Of a stretch of 64,000 bases of DNA, positions 1 through 8,875 are shown piece by piece. The notes beneath the pieces are model-generated. The model saw nothing but the letters and a program-made list of their open reading frames with translations. It did no database searches and was not told the DNA's origin. Source of the stretch: Deltaproteobacteria bacterium (GTDB taxonomy: Bacteria; Desulfobacterota; Desulfobacteria; Desulfobacterales; UBA5852); NCBI GenBank assembly GCA_020444045.1, contig JAHLLS010000012.1, positions 62,001-126,000 on the forward strand, in the 5' to 3' direction. Position 1 is the first letter of the stretch. Every line of letters starts with the position of its first letter. The position numbers and the translations under genes were made by a program.

Positions 1-1506
1 GATGCCCATGTGCACATCGAAAGCGCCATGGCCTCCCCCGCCGAGTTCGCCCGGGCCGTGCTGCCCCGCGGCACGACCACCGTGGTGGCGGATCCCCATG
101 AAATTGCCAATGTACTGGGCATTGCCGGCATTGAGTACATGCTGCAAGCGACGGCATCCCTGCCGATGCAGTTCTTCTTCACCCTCTCCTCCTGCGTTCC
201 GGCAACATCCATGGAAACCGCGGGGGCGGCGTTGACGGCTGAAACGCTGACCCCACTCATGTCCCATCCGCGCGTGGTGGCGCTGGCCGAAATGATGAAT
301 TTCCCCGGGGTGATCCAGGGCGATCCGTCTGTGATGGCCAAGATCCGGCTGGCCCGGGACACCCGCAAACGCGTGGACGGCCACGCCCCCGGTGTCCAGG
401 GCCCTTCCCTGGACGCCTATATCGCCGCCGGGGTCGCCAGTGATCACGAGTGCATCACCGCCGCCGAAGCCATGGAGAAACTGCGGCGCGGCATGCACAT
501 CATGATTCGCGAGGGAACCGGTGCCAAAAACATGGCGGCCCTGCTGGACATCATCCAACCGGCCACCGCCCATCGGCTCATGTGGTGCACCGATGACCGG
601 CACCCCCATGACATCCTGGCGGAAGGGCATATCGATGCCATGGTCCGCCAGGCGATTCGGTTGGGCGTCGCCCCGCATCTGGCCATCCGCCTGGCCACCT
701 TGAACCCGGCCGCTTATTTCAGCCTGCCCCGCACGGGCGCCATCGCGCCCGGTCAACGCGCCGATATGGTGGTTTTCAGCCGATTGGAGGACCCTGTGGT
801 GGAAGCGGTTTACGCGGGCGGACAGCGGGTGGCCGAAGACGGCCGTCTGCTCGAAACGGCCGTCTTCCCCGATCCGATCCCGCCCGCCCCGGCAATGCAC
901 GTGGATCCGGCCGCTCTTGATTTCCGTGTAACCGCGGACGGCCCCCGCATAAGGGTCATCGAGATCGTCCCCGGACAGATCGTCACACGCCAGGGGCAGG
1001 AGGCGACACCCGTCGCGGACGGCCGGGCGGTTGCCGACCCGGACCGGGACCTCTTGAAAATTGCGGTGGTCGAGCGCCATCGGGGTACCGGACGCACCGG
1101 CATCGGCTTTGTAAAGGGCATGGGATTACGGCGCGGGGCCATCGCCTCCAGCGTGGCCCACGATGCCCACAACATCATTGTGGTGGGGGCCAGCGATGAC
1201 GATATGCACACTGCCGTGCGTCAAGTCGTGGCGATGCAGGGCGGCCTGGCCGTGGCGGCGGATGGAAGGATCCTGGCCAGCCTGGCCCTGCCCATTGCCG
1301 GCCTGATGTCGCCCGAGCCCATCCGCTCGATCCAGGAACAGTTGACGCGGTTGACCCGGGCGGCCGGGGATTTGGGGACTTCTCTGACAGATCCTTTTAT
1401 GACGCTGTCCTTTCTGGCCTTGCCCGTGATCCCCGAATTGAAGATTACCGATATGGGGATAGTGGATGTCAATCGCTTCGAACCCGTTGATCTTTTTGTT
1501 CAATAA
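1..1506 (+). CDS. ade: adenine deaminase, 5'-truncated by the window edge
   Basis: Hydrolyses adenine to hypoxanthine and ammonia in purine salvage (cytosolic, metal-dependent amidohydrolase). The reading frame is open from base 1 and opens inside the metal-binding motif DAHVHIES, so roughly the first 70 residues of a protein usually near 570 residues are missing. ADPHEIANVLG, the WCTDDRHPHD segment and the family C-terminus (LPVIPELKITDMGIVDV) are all visible, so the call is secure. mtnA follows 18 bases downstream. The pairing makes sense because methylthioadenosine breakdown releases both adenine and methylthioribose-1-phosphate, the substrates of these two enzymes. The GTG at base 10 is internal, not a start. 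Confidence 0.93.
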   Translation, partial: DAHVHIESAMASPAEFARAVLPRGTTTVVADPHEIANVLGIAGIEYMLQATASLPMQFFFTLSSCVPATSMETAGAALTAETLTPLMSHPRVVALAEMMNFPGVIQGDPSVMAKIRLARDTRKRVDGHAPGVQGPSLDAYIAAGVASDHECITAAEAMEKLRRGMHIMIREGTGAKNMAALLDIIQPATAHRLMWCTDDRHPHDILAEGHIDAMVRQAIRLGVAPHLAIRLATLNPAAYFSLPRTGAIAPGQRADMVVFSRLEDPVVEAVYAGGQRVAEDGRLLETAVFPDPIPPAPAMHVDPAALDFRVTADGPRIRVIEIVPGQIVTRQGQEATPVADGRAVADPDRDLLKIAVVERHRGTGRTGIGFVKGMGLRRGAIASSVAHDAHNIIVVGASDDDMHTAVRQVVAMQGGLAVAADGRILASLALPIAGLMSPEPIRSIQEQLTRLTRAAGDLGTSLTDPFMTLSFLALPVIPELKITDMGIVDVNRFEPVDLFVQ

Positions 1507-1524
1507 GAAAGGAAACATCATTCC

Positions 1525-2625
1525 ATGCAAGACGCCCAACAATCGCTGCGTCCCATCTGGCTGGACGACGCCAACGGCGAGGTCAATGTGATCGACCAGC
1601 GCAGCCTGCCCCACGAACTGGTGGTTCTCGAACTGCAGACGGTGGACGACACCATCTATGCCATTCAGGAGATGGTGGTCCGCGGTGCCCCGCTCATCGG
1701 TATTACCGCTGCTTATGGTGTCTATCTGGCGGTCAAAAACACCCCGGCCGAGGCTGATGCAGACCATCTAACGGCCGAATGTGACCGTATCAAAGCCGCC
1801 CGCCCCACGGCGGTCAATTTGCAATGGGCCGTGGAGCGTGTCTTGGCCGCCATCCATGCCCGGTCGGACGATCAATGGCTGGAAGCCGCCCGGCAAGCCG
1901 CCGGCGCCATCGCCGAGGAAGAAGCCGAAAACTGCCGCCTGATCGGCCGTCACGGCCTGCGCCTCATCGAAGCCATCAGCCAGCATAAAAATGGTGCGAC
2001 CGTCAACATCCTGACCCACTGCAACGCCGGCTGGCTGGCCACCATCGCCTACGGTACGGCCACGGCCCCGATCTACACGGCCTATGACCAGGGGGTGGAT
2101 GTCCATGTCTGGGTGGATGAAACCCGGCCACTGAACCAGGGCGCCCGCCTGACGGCATGGGAACTGGGGCGCCACGGCATTTCCCATGCCGTCATCACGG
2201 ACAATGCCGGCGGCCACCTCATGCAGCACGGTATGGTGGACCTGGTCATCGTGGGAACGGACCGCACCACCTACACCGGCGATGTCGCCAACAAGATCGG
2301 TACCTATCTAAAAGCCCTGGCGGCCAGGGACAACGATGTCCCCTTCTACGTCGCCCTGCCCTCCAGCACCTTTGACTGGCGCATGCGCGATGGTGTGAAG
2401 GAAATTCCCATCGAGGAGCGGGATCCCGATGAAATCCGCTATATCCAGGGCCATTCGGAGGGCGGGCTGCGGAGCGTACTCGTTCCACCGGCGGCCAGCC
2501 CCGCCGCCAACTACGCTTTTGATGTCACCCCGGCCCGCCTGGTCACCGGTTTCATCACCGAACGGGGGATCTGCGCCGCCACCGAAGATGCCGTGCGCGC
2601 GCTTTTCCCCGAGAAAAAAGCCTGA
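1525..2625 (+). CDS. mtnA: S-methyl-5-thioribose-1-phosphate isomerase
   Basis: Converts methylthioribose-1-phosphate to methylthioribulose-1-phosphate in the methionine salvage pathway. The protein has 366 residues, normal for MtnA. The catalytic cysteine lies in THCNAG (C166) and the catalytic aspartate in GTDRTTYTGD (D246). The N-terminal VRGAPLIG segment is typical. An AAAGGAAA Shine-Dalgarno lies about 11 bases before the ATG. It lies 18 bases after ade and is probably co-transcribed with it. No other methionine-salvage gene is visible in the window, so the product may feed an alternative route, or other genes may lie upstream of base 1. Confidence 0.93.
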   Translation: MQDAQQSLRPIWLDDANGEVNVIDQRSLPHELVVLELQTVDDTIYAIQEMVVRGAPLIGITAAYGVYLAVKNTPAEADADHLTAECDRIKAARPTAVNLQWAVERVLAAIHARSDDQWLEAARQAAGAIAEEEAENCRLIGRHGLRLIEAISQHKNGATVNILTHCNAGWLATIAYGTATAPIYTAYDQGVDVHVWVDETRPLNQGARLTAWELGRHGISHAVITDNAGGHLMQHGMVDLVIVGTDRTTYTGDVANKIGTYLKALAARDNDVPFYVALPSSTFDWRMRDGVKEIPIEERDPDEIRYIQGHSEGGLRSVLVPPAASPAANYAFDVTPARLVTGFITERGICAATEDAVRALFPEKKA

Positions 2626-2744
2626 CCGGTCGCGTTGTCGAAACATGCTATATCCTTGACTTATAGGCCCATTTGGCCTAAGTGCTCCTATTCGTGAATA
2701 CGATGGCATTCGCCGGCCGATAACCTGCAATCGCGATAGAGACG
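2626..2744 (+). promoter_or_regulatory. intergenic region before fusA with a 6-bp palindrome
   Basis: A TAGGCC-cattt-GGCCTA inverted repeat occupies 2664-2680, just after a TTGACT hexamer at 2656-2661 that could be a -35 box. No convincing -10 box was found, so whether this is an operator, a promoter or a short hairpin is open. Confidence 0.25.
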
Positions 2745-4781
2745 ATGAAGCGAACCCCCAAAATCGACAACATCCGGAACATCGGCATTATCGCCCACAT
2801 CGATGCCGGCAAGACCACCGTCACCGAACGGATCCTATTCTATACCGGTAAGTCTTATAAGATCGGTGAGGTGCATGATGGCGAGGCCGTCATGGACTGG
2901 ATGGTGGACGAGCAGGAGCGCGGCATCACCATCACCTCCGCGGTGACCACCTGCAACTGGCAGGGCACCGACGTACAGGTCATCGATACGCCCGGCCATG
3001 TCGATTTTACCATCGAAGTGGAGCGGTCCCTACGCGTCCTGGACGGGGCCGTGGGCGTGTTCTGCGCCGTTGGCGGGGTCGAGCCCCAGTCGGAAACGGT
3101 CTGGCGCCAGGCCGACCGGTACAAGGTCCCTAAAATCGCTTTCATCAACAAGCTGGACCGCATCGGCGCCGATTTTTTCAATACCGTCAAAGAAATGAAA
3201 GAACGCCTCAACGCCGCCCCTCTGCTGCTGCAAATTCCCTGTGGATCGGAAGATCGGTTCGAGGGCGTTTTCGATCTCATCCAGATGCAAAAGATCGTGT
3301 GGGACGACGAAACCTTGGGAGCCTCTTACACCCGCCAGGATTTGACTCCGGCCGAGCAGACCGAACTTGCCCCCCATCGCGAACAGCTGCTGGAAACCCT
3401 GGCCGAAGTCGACGATCAGGTCATGGAAGCCTATCTGAATGAAGCGCCCATCCCGGCGGACATGCTGGAAGCCGCCATTCGACAGGCCACGATCGATCTC
3501 AAACGCGTGCCCGTCCTATGCGGCAGCGCCCTGAAAAACAAGGGCATCCAACCCCTGCTGGACGCCATCGTGCGCTATTTGCCCAGCCCGCTGGATGTCC
3601 CCGCCATCAAGGGTGTCCATCCCGAGAGCGGTGAAACCGTAACGTGCCTGCCCAAGGACCGCGCCCCCCTGGCCGCCCTTATTTTCAAGGTCTCCATGAT
3701 CGAAGGCCGCAAGATGACCTATGCCCGGATCTACAGCGGCCGGATCAAAGCGGGCGAAGAGGTCTACAACGCCACCCGCAAAAAAAAGGAGCGGATTTCC
3801 CGCATCCTGATGATGCATGCCAACAAGCGGGAGCGCCTGGACGAAGCCGGTGCCGGCGGCATCGTCGGCATTGTCGGCCCCAAGGAAGCCTCCACCGGGG
3901 AAACCCTCTGTCAGGCGGACCACCCCGTTCTGCTGGAAGACATCGACACCTACCAGCCGGTGATTTCCGTCGCCATAGAGCCCAAAACCCACACGGACCA
4001 GGAAAAAATCGAAGAGGTGCTGGAAAAGTTCCTGGCCGAGGACCCCACCCTGAAAGTCAAAGTCGATGAGGACACCGGCCAGACCATTCTGTCCGGGATG
4101 GGGGAGCTGCACCTCGAAGTCATTATCAGCCGCATGCTGCGGGAATTCAAAACCAGCGTCAATGTCGGCAAGCCCCAGGTGGTCTACCGCGAAACCATCG
4201 AGGCCGTCACGGACGGCCAGGCCGTCTTCGACCGGGAGGTGGCCGGTCAGCGGCATTTCGGAGAGGTGGCGTTGCGACTGACCCCTCTGCCGCGCGGGAC
4301 CGGTAATGTCTTTCGCAGTGAGGTGGCCGACGACCAGATTCCGGCCAGCCTCGTGCCGGCCGTCGAAAAGGGCGTGCTGGAGTCGCTGGAAAGCGGCACC
4401 CTGATGGGGTATCCGGTGGTAGACGTGCAGGCCGACCTCGTCGGCGGCAGTTTCAAGGAATCCCAGGGAACGGAACTGGCCTATAAAGTCAGTGCCTCCA
4501 TGGCCTGCAAAGACGCCCTTTCAAAAGGCCGCCCCTTTCTGTTGGATCCCATTATGAAAGTGGAAGTGTTCGTGCCGGAAGCCTTCATGGGAGAGGTGAT
4601 CGGGGATCTCAATGCCCGCGGCGGCAAGATCGACGCCATCGAACACCGCACCGGCCAGCAGGCCATTACCGCCAGCGTTCCTCTGGCCCGGATGTTCGGC
4701 TATTCCACCGCCCTGCGCTCGGCCAGCCAGGGCCGGGGAACCTTTTCCATGCATTTTTCCCACTTCGACCGCAGCGGCTGA
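2745..4781 (+). CDS. fusA: translation elongation factor G (probable non-str-operon copy)
   Basis: A ribosomal translocase GTPase of 678 residues. G1 (AHIDAGKT) is near residues 17-24. The switch region with ERGITI, G3 (DTPGHVDFT) and G4 (NKLD) follow, then domain II, the GELHLEVI region and domain IV/V ending in [13 protein letters not shown]. The slightly short length and the absence of rpsL, rpsG or tuf neighbours suggest a second EF-G paralogue rather than the str-operon gene. Known paralogues act in translocation, recycling or stress, and sequence alone does not tell which. The stop codon overlaps a palindromic element at 4781-4920, which separates it from the convergent protease gene. 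Confidence 0.9.
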   Translation: MKRTPKIDNIRNIGIIAHIDAGKTTVTERILFYTGKSYKIGEVHDGEAVMDWMVDEQERGITITSAVTTCNWQGTDVQVIDTPGHVDFTIEVERSLRVLDGAVGVFCAVGGVEPQSETVWRQADRYKVPKIAFINKLDRIGADFFNTVKEMKERLNAAPLLLQIPCGSEDRFEGVFDLIQMQKIVWDDETLGASYTRQDLTPAEQTELAPHREQLLETLAEVDDQVMEAYLNEAPIPADMLEAAIRQATIDLKRVPVLCGSALKNKGIQPLLDAIVRYLPSPLDVPAIKGVHPESGETVTCLPKDRAPLAALIFKVSMIEGRKMTYARIYSGRIKAGEEVYNATRKKKERISRILMMHANKRERLDEAGAGGIVGIVGPKEASTGETLCQADHPVLLEDIDTYQPVISVAIEPKTHTDQEKIEEVLEKFLAEDPTLKVKVDEDTGQTILSGMGELHLEVIISRMLREFKTSVNVGKPQVVYRETIEAVTDGQAVFDREVAGQRHFGEVALRLTPLPRGTGNVFRSEVADDQIPASLVPAVEKGVLESLESGTLMGYPVVDVQADLVGGSFKESQGTELAYKVSASMACKDALSKGRPFLLDPIMKVEVFVPEAFMGEVIGDLNARGGKIDAIEHRTGQQAITASVPLARMFGYSTALRSASQGRGTFSMHFSHFDRSG

Positions 4782-4920
4782 CGGCATCCTGACCGCCCCA
4801 ATTTCAGCGTTGCGCGGCCTCCGGCCCCCGCGTTAGCGGTATCCCCTTGTCCGTGCGGCATACCCGTGCCGCCCTCCTCGGAATTTGCACGCTTTGAACT
4901 TGTCCCTTTCAGAATGCCGT
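4781..4920. repeat. palindromic intergenic element, copy A
   Basis: Imperfect terminal inverted arms (ACGGCATCCTGA at 4781-4792 and its complement at 4909-4920, 11 of 12) enclose a core GCGTTGCGCGGC...CTCCTCGGAATTTGCACGCTTTGAA. The core resembles those of the elements at 14711, 13081 and 52684. It begins within the fusA stop codon and lies between convergent genes. Confidence 0.6.
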
Positions 4921-4963
4921 CCAGGCGACGAGGTCCAAAGATTCCCGTTTATCTTGGGGCAAG

Positions 4964-6409
4964 CTACTCCTTCTTCTTTTCCTTCTTCTTTCCCTTTTGC
5001 TTTTCCTGAGACGCGGTTTCGATCTCGGTCAAGAGGGCTTCGGCTTCCTTCCTCTGTTGGGGATCCTGATCGAAATCAAGCGCTTTTTTGAGCTGGAAAG
5101 TGGCTTTCTTCATGTCCCCCTTGCCGTAATAGAATTTCCCCAGGTGGAAAAAAGCTTCTCCCTGCCGCCCCATCTGGCTGTAAACTTTGCCGAGATCGAA
5201 ATGAGCCTGGTGGTAAGCGGGATGGGTCTCGATGAGTGCCTCGAAATAGCTTGCGGCCGTATCCAGCTGTCCGGTTTCCTGATAGGCCCGGGCCAGGAAA
5301 TACAACCCGTCGGGCGGGCCCGAACCCGTCCCCACGACACCTTCCAGAACACGAATGGCCTGATCGTACTGCCCCTCGTAAAAATACAACCGACCTAAAT
5401 CGGTCAGGATATCGCTGTCCAAAGGGCGCAAGGCCAGGGCCTTCTGGAGATGTTTGATCGCTGCCGCCCGCTGTCCCGTACGTGCCAGGATCAGTCCGTA
5501 TTCATAATTGACCAACGGGTTGTCGGGATCTTTTTCATACGCCTGTCGGGATTGGTGTAAAACCACATTCTCATCCCCGTATTCCGCCAGGAGTCGAATG
5601 TGCATGCGGATAAACGGCATGGGGTCGACCAGGGGCGGTTGCCCGTATTTTTCATTGTAGAGCTGCACCCGGCGATTAATGCCGCCGATACGGCTTTCCA
5701 CCGCCGGATGGGTCATCACATAGGTGGGAATGTCCTCGGCACCGAACCATTGCTTGCTCCGGATTTTTTCGAACATGGTCACCATCCCTTCGCCACGGTA
5801 GCCGGCCCGGTAGAGGGTCGTCAGGCCGATCTGATCCGCCTCGTCTTCGTCCCCCCGGCTGTAGGCCAGCATCATGCTCTGAACGCCGGCCGCCGAGCCC
5901 ATCACCAGGGCACTGCCGGCGTCACCGGCCCCGGCCGCACCCAGCAGAATCCCCGCAATCATGCCGGCTATGGCCAGCTTGCTGAGGTTCTTCGATCGTT
6001 CGATTTTCTCGGAAATGTGCCGGCTCAGCACATGACATATTTCATGGGCCAGGATGCCGGCCAACTCCTCTTCACTCTCCATCGCTGCCAGGAGGCCGCT
6101 GTAAATGAAAATATGACCGGCCGGCGTTGCAAAGGCGTTGTAGACATCCTGTCGGACCACATAAAACTGGTATTCGAAAGGCTGCTCGGGCAGGGCCGCC
6201 AAAATCTTGTGGCCGACCTTGTTGACATAATCCACGATCACCGGGTCCTCGATCAGGGGAAGCTGTTTTTTCAGCAGTTCAAGGAACTCCTTGCTGAGTT
6301 CCTTTTCCTCCTTGATCGTTATGGCCCGCGCCGGGCCGCCCGACCAGATCAGAACAAGGATCAAGACCAGGGCCTGCACGGCCATTCGCATCCGGCGTAA
6401 TCGCTGCAT
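4964..6409 (-). CDS. M48-family periplasmic metalloprotease with TPR domain (BepA-like)
   Basis: Likely a zinc protease/chaperone in the periplasm that handles misassembled outer-membrane proteins, by analogy with BepA/YfgC. The start at 6409 follows AAAGGAAATTGG at good spacing; the longer reading frame starts with a weak TTG. An N-terminal signal peptide (residues 1-27, ending ARA) is followed by the peptidase domain with the zinc motif HEICH and a downstream EADQIG glutamate. A Gly/Ala-rich hydrophobic segment follows, then TPR repeats over roughly residues 285-460, and a Lys/Glu-rich tail. It has 481 residues, normal for the family. It is transcribed divergently from parA. Confidence 0.87.
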   Translation of the reverse strand: MQRLRRMRMAVQALVLILVLIWSGGPARAITIKEEKELSKEFLELLKKQLPLIEDPVIVDYVNKVGHKILAALPEQPFEYQFYVVRQDVYNAFATPAGHIFIYSGLLAAMESEEELAGILAHEICHVLSRHISEKIERSKNLSKLAIAGMIAGILLGAAGAGDAGSALVMGSAAGVQSMMLAYSRGDEDEADQIGLTTLYRAGYRGEGMVTMFEKIRSKQWFGAEDIPTYVMTHPAVESRIGGINRRVQLYNEKYGQPPLVDPMPFIRMHIRLLAEYGDENVVLHQSRQAYEKDPDNPLVNYEYGLILARTGQRAAAIKHLQKALALRPLDSDILTDLGRLYFYEGQYDQAIRVLEGVVGTGSGPPDGLYFLARAYQETGQLDTAASYFEALIETHPAYHQAHFDLGKVYSQMGRQGEAFFHLGKFYYGKGDMKKATFQLKKALDFDQDPQQRKEAEALLTEIETASQEKQKGKKKEKKKE

Positions 6410-6692
6410 CCAATTTCCTTTCAATGGGCTGACGCGCGGGGGGCAAGGGTGCCTCCCCCGCAGGTTCCAGAATCATCATCATAAAGGATTTCAAGGCCTT
6501 GATCAAGCATTCTCCAACGCCTGAAATCCGATGGTTTCGCTGAAAAAACGGCTGATAGAGGGTATCAAATCCGGACCGCAGCGATGGCTTCCCGAGGCGA
6601 GCCGCCCCAAGAAACCTGTTGCACTTTTCCATGCCCTTCGATAGGGTAGACGATCTTTTTACACCTCATGTTACAGGACGATAGCGCGCATT
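6410..6692. promoter_or_regulatory. divergent intergenic region between the bepA-like gene and parA
   Basis: About 280 bases carry the promoters of both divergent genes. I found no convincing -10/-35 pair and no parS palindrome here. Confidence 0.3.
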
Positions 6693-7451
6693 ATGGCCCA
6701 TGTCATCTGCATTGCCAACCAGAAGGGCGGCGTCGGGAAAACCACCACGGCGGTGAACCTTTCCGCCTCCCTGGCGGCGGCCGAAAAACGAACACTCCTG
6801 GTAGATTGCGATCCCCAGGCCAATGCCACCACCGGACTGGGGATCGACAAGAAAACCGTGTCCCGGACCCTCTACCACGGTCTGATCGGGCAGATGACCA
6901 TCGAGGATCTCCTGCTGGAAACGGCTATCCCGTCCCTCAAGGTGCTGCCGTCCAATGTCGAGCTGATCGGGTTCGAGGTCGAAATGATGGACACGGAGGG
7001 TCGTGAAACCATCCTGAAACGCTTTCTGAGCACCCTGCGGGACCCCTACGATTATATTCTGCTGGACTGCCCGCCGTCCCTTAACCTGTTGACCGTCAAC
7101 GCCATGACCGCGGCCGACGCCATGCTGATCCCACTGCAATGTGAATTCTACGCCCTGGAAGGGTTGAGCCAGTTGCTGCAAACCGTCAAGCGCATCAAGC
7201 AGGGCCTGAATCCCGCGCTTGATATCAGTGGCATCCTGCTGACCATGTTCGACAAGCGCACCAACCTTTCTTACCAGGTGGCGGAAGATGCCGAGCGCTA
7301 TTTCAAGGATCTGGTCTACCAGACAACCATTCCGCGCAACATCCGCCTGAGCGAGGCGCCCAGTTTCGGCAAACCGATTCTCATGTACGATGCCGCCTCC
7401 GTCGGCGCCCAGAGCTATATGCAGTTGGCCAATGAAATCATCAGCCGGTAA
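6693..7451 (+). CDS. parA: chromosome-partitioning ATPase ParA/Soj
   Basis: A Walker-type ATPase of 252 residues that drives segregation of the replication origin with ParB. The deviant Walker A KGGVGKTT lies at residues 11-18, DCDPQANAT follows, and the Walker B region is LLDCPPS. The C-terminal LSEAPSFGKPI motif is typical of chromosomal ParA. It lacks the N-terminal HTH extension found in plasmid ParAs. parB follows after 36 bases, as in most chromosomal par loci; these loci usually lie near the replication origin. Confidence 0.95.
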   Translation: MAHVICIANQKGGVGKTTTAVNLSASLAAAEKRTLLVDCDPQANATTGLGIDKKTVSRTLYHGLIGQMTIEDLLLETAIPSLKVLPSNVELIGFEVEMMDTEGRETILKRFLSTLRDPYDYILLDCPPSLNLLTVNAMTAADAMLIPLQCEFYALEGLSQLLQTVKRIKQGLNPALDISGILLTMFDKRTNLSYQVAEDAERYFKDLVYQTTIPRNIRLSEAPSFGKPILMYDAASVGAQSYMQLANEIISR

Positions 7452-7487
7452 TCCGCCGGATTTAACCACCGGACCGACAGAATCACC

Positions 7488-8393
7488 ATGACACGCAAAA
7501 GCACCCCCTCGAACGATAAAAACAGCCGCAAACGAAAAAAGATGGCCTTGGGCAAGGGCCTGGAAGCCCTTATTCCCGGAGGGTTGTCGGCGCCCGCCGA
7601 CGATGCCCGCGACTACCTGTTGTGCGATGTCGCCATCATCAAACCCAACCGCTACCAGCCGCGGCGCCATTTTGCCGACGAGGACATGGCCGACCTGGCG
7701 GCGTCCATCCGCGCGCAGGGGGTCATTCAGCCGCTGCTCGTGCGCAAGGACGGCACCGGCTACGAACTGGTGGCCGGCGAGCGGCGCCTGCGGGCCGCCA
7801 AGATGGCCGGCCTGTCTCAAGTCCCCGTGGTCGTCAAAGACATCACTCACGGTGAAATGCTGGAAATGTCGATTGTCGAAAATATCCAGCGGGCGGATTT
7901 CAATCCCATCGAAGAGGCGGATGCCTATCATCGTCTGATGACGGAGTTCGGACTCACCCAGGATCAGGCTGCGGAACGGGTCGGTAAAAGCCGCTCGGCC
8001 GTCGCCAATTTCCTTCGCCTGCGGCAGTTGGACGATGCCATCCAGACGAGCATTGTCGAAGGGGCGATCAGCATGGGGCATGCCCGCGCGCTGCTGGGCC
8101 TGGAAAGCGTCCCCGGGCGACGGTCCGCCTGGCGCACCATCATCGCCAAAAAACTCTCGGTCCGTGAAACCGAACAGATGATCCGCAAGCTCAAATCTGC
8201 GCCCCCCAAGCCCGCCAAACGGCCGCCGAATGAAGTGGATCGGCACCTTTCCTCGCTTGCCGAAGACCTGTCGCGGTATTACGGTACCAAGGTGACGATC
8301 CAGCGGCAAAAGAAAAGCGGCACCGTTGCCATCGAGTTCTACAACGACGACGATCTGGACCGCCTGCTGCGTCTTTTGAAAAATTCCGACTAG
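7488..8393 (+). CDS. parB: chromosome-partitioning protein ParB/Spo0J
   Basis: A DNA-binding CTPase that loads at parS sites and spreads, partnering ParA. It has 301 residues. A basic N-terminus ending in MALGKGLEALI (a motif shared by chromosomal ParBs) is followed by the NRYQPR segment, the CTP-binding GERRLRAAK and ENIQRADFNPIEEA motifs, a helix-turn-helix (VGKSRSAVANFLRLRQL) and a C-terminal dimerisation domain. No consensus parS site was found near the gene. Confidence 0.95.
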   Translation: MTRKSTPSNDKNSRKRKKMALGKGLEALIPGGLSAPADDARDYLLCDVAIIKPNRYQPRRHFADEDMADLAASIRAQGVIQPLLVRKDGTGYELVAGERRLRAAKMAGLSQVPVVVKDITHGEMLEMSIVENIQRADFNPIEEADAYHRLMTEFGLTQDQAAERVGKSRSAVANFLRLRQLDDAIQTSIVEGAISMGHARALLGLESVPGRRSAWRTIIAKKLSVRETEQMIRKLKSAPPKPAKRPPNEVDRHLSSLAEDLSRYYGTKVTIQRQKKSGTVAIEFYNDDDLDRLLRLLKNSD

Positions 8394-8434
8394 ACCGATT
8401 ACCGACAACGGTTTTCACCCGAATGATTGTCATG

Positions 8435-8519
8435 CCGTCCACCCACCGAATATCGCCTGACGCCCTTTCCCCAGCAGGGCCTGGCAAGGGAGTCATCGCC
8501 AGGGGGTGCGGGTGGACGG
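8435..8519 (+). promoter_or_regulatory. predicted structured leader before the cooT-like gene
   Basis: A perfect 10-bp outer stem (CCGTCCACCC at 8435-8444 with GGGTGGACGG at 8510-8519) closes a 65-base region that can form inner GCCC/GGGC and CTGGC/GCCAG stems. The layout is multibranched, unlike a terminator, and sits 53 bases before the next start codon. I do not recognise a known riboswitch class. Confidence 0.4.
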
Positions 8520-8571
8520 ACGGATCGCAAACACCTTTTTTTCAACCCGAGTCTGTGCAAGGAGAACTATC

Positions 8572-8763
8572 ATGTGTGAAGCCAATGCCTATCTGATGAA
8601 AGGCGATGATGCCAGTCTGGTCATGGAGGCCGTCGATGTCGTGGAACCGGGAGACGATGGGCTGCGCCTGGTCAATATTTTCGGGGAGCAGACCTTCCTG
8701 AAGGCCACCATCCATTCCCTGTCCCTGGTCGATCATAAAATCTATCTGAAAGCATGCGCCTGA
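8572..8763 (+). CDS. CooT family nickel-binding protein
   Basis: A 63-residue protein starting MCEANAYL, with the Cys2 that ligands Ni(II) in Rhodospirillum CooT, followed by the small beta-barrel pattern of that family (VDVVEPGDDGLRLVNIFGE). CooT-like proteins occur in anaerobes with nickel enzymes such as carbon monoxide dehydrogenase, where they are thought to help nickel delivery. The ATG at 8572 is preceded by AAGGAGAA at proper spacing; the longer frame from 8506 has no such site and loses the Cys2 position. A possible structured leader precedes it at 8435-8519. Confidence 0.75.
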   Translation: MCEANAYLMKGDDASLVMEAVDVVEPGDDGLRLVNIFGEQTFLKATIHSLSLVDHKIYLKACA

Positions 8764-8875
8764 ATACGGCCGATCTTGCCGCAGGCGCTACAAGGGATTG
8801 GGCCCTCCGGGCAACAGTACGCTGCCAAAGCATCGTGGCGGTCTGGTTGCCTGCAGATGGTAACCCGCTGGTAAC

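Noticed and set aside
8506..8571. N-terminal extension of the CooT-like protein
   Set aside because: The ATG at 8572 has the ribosome site and places Cys at position 2 as in CooT.
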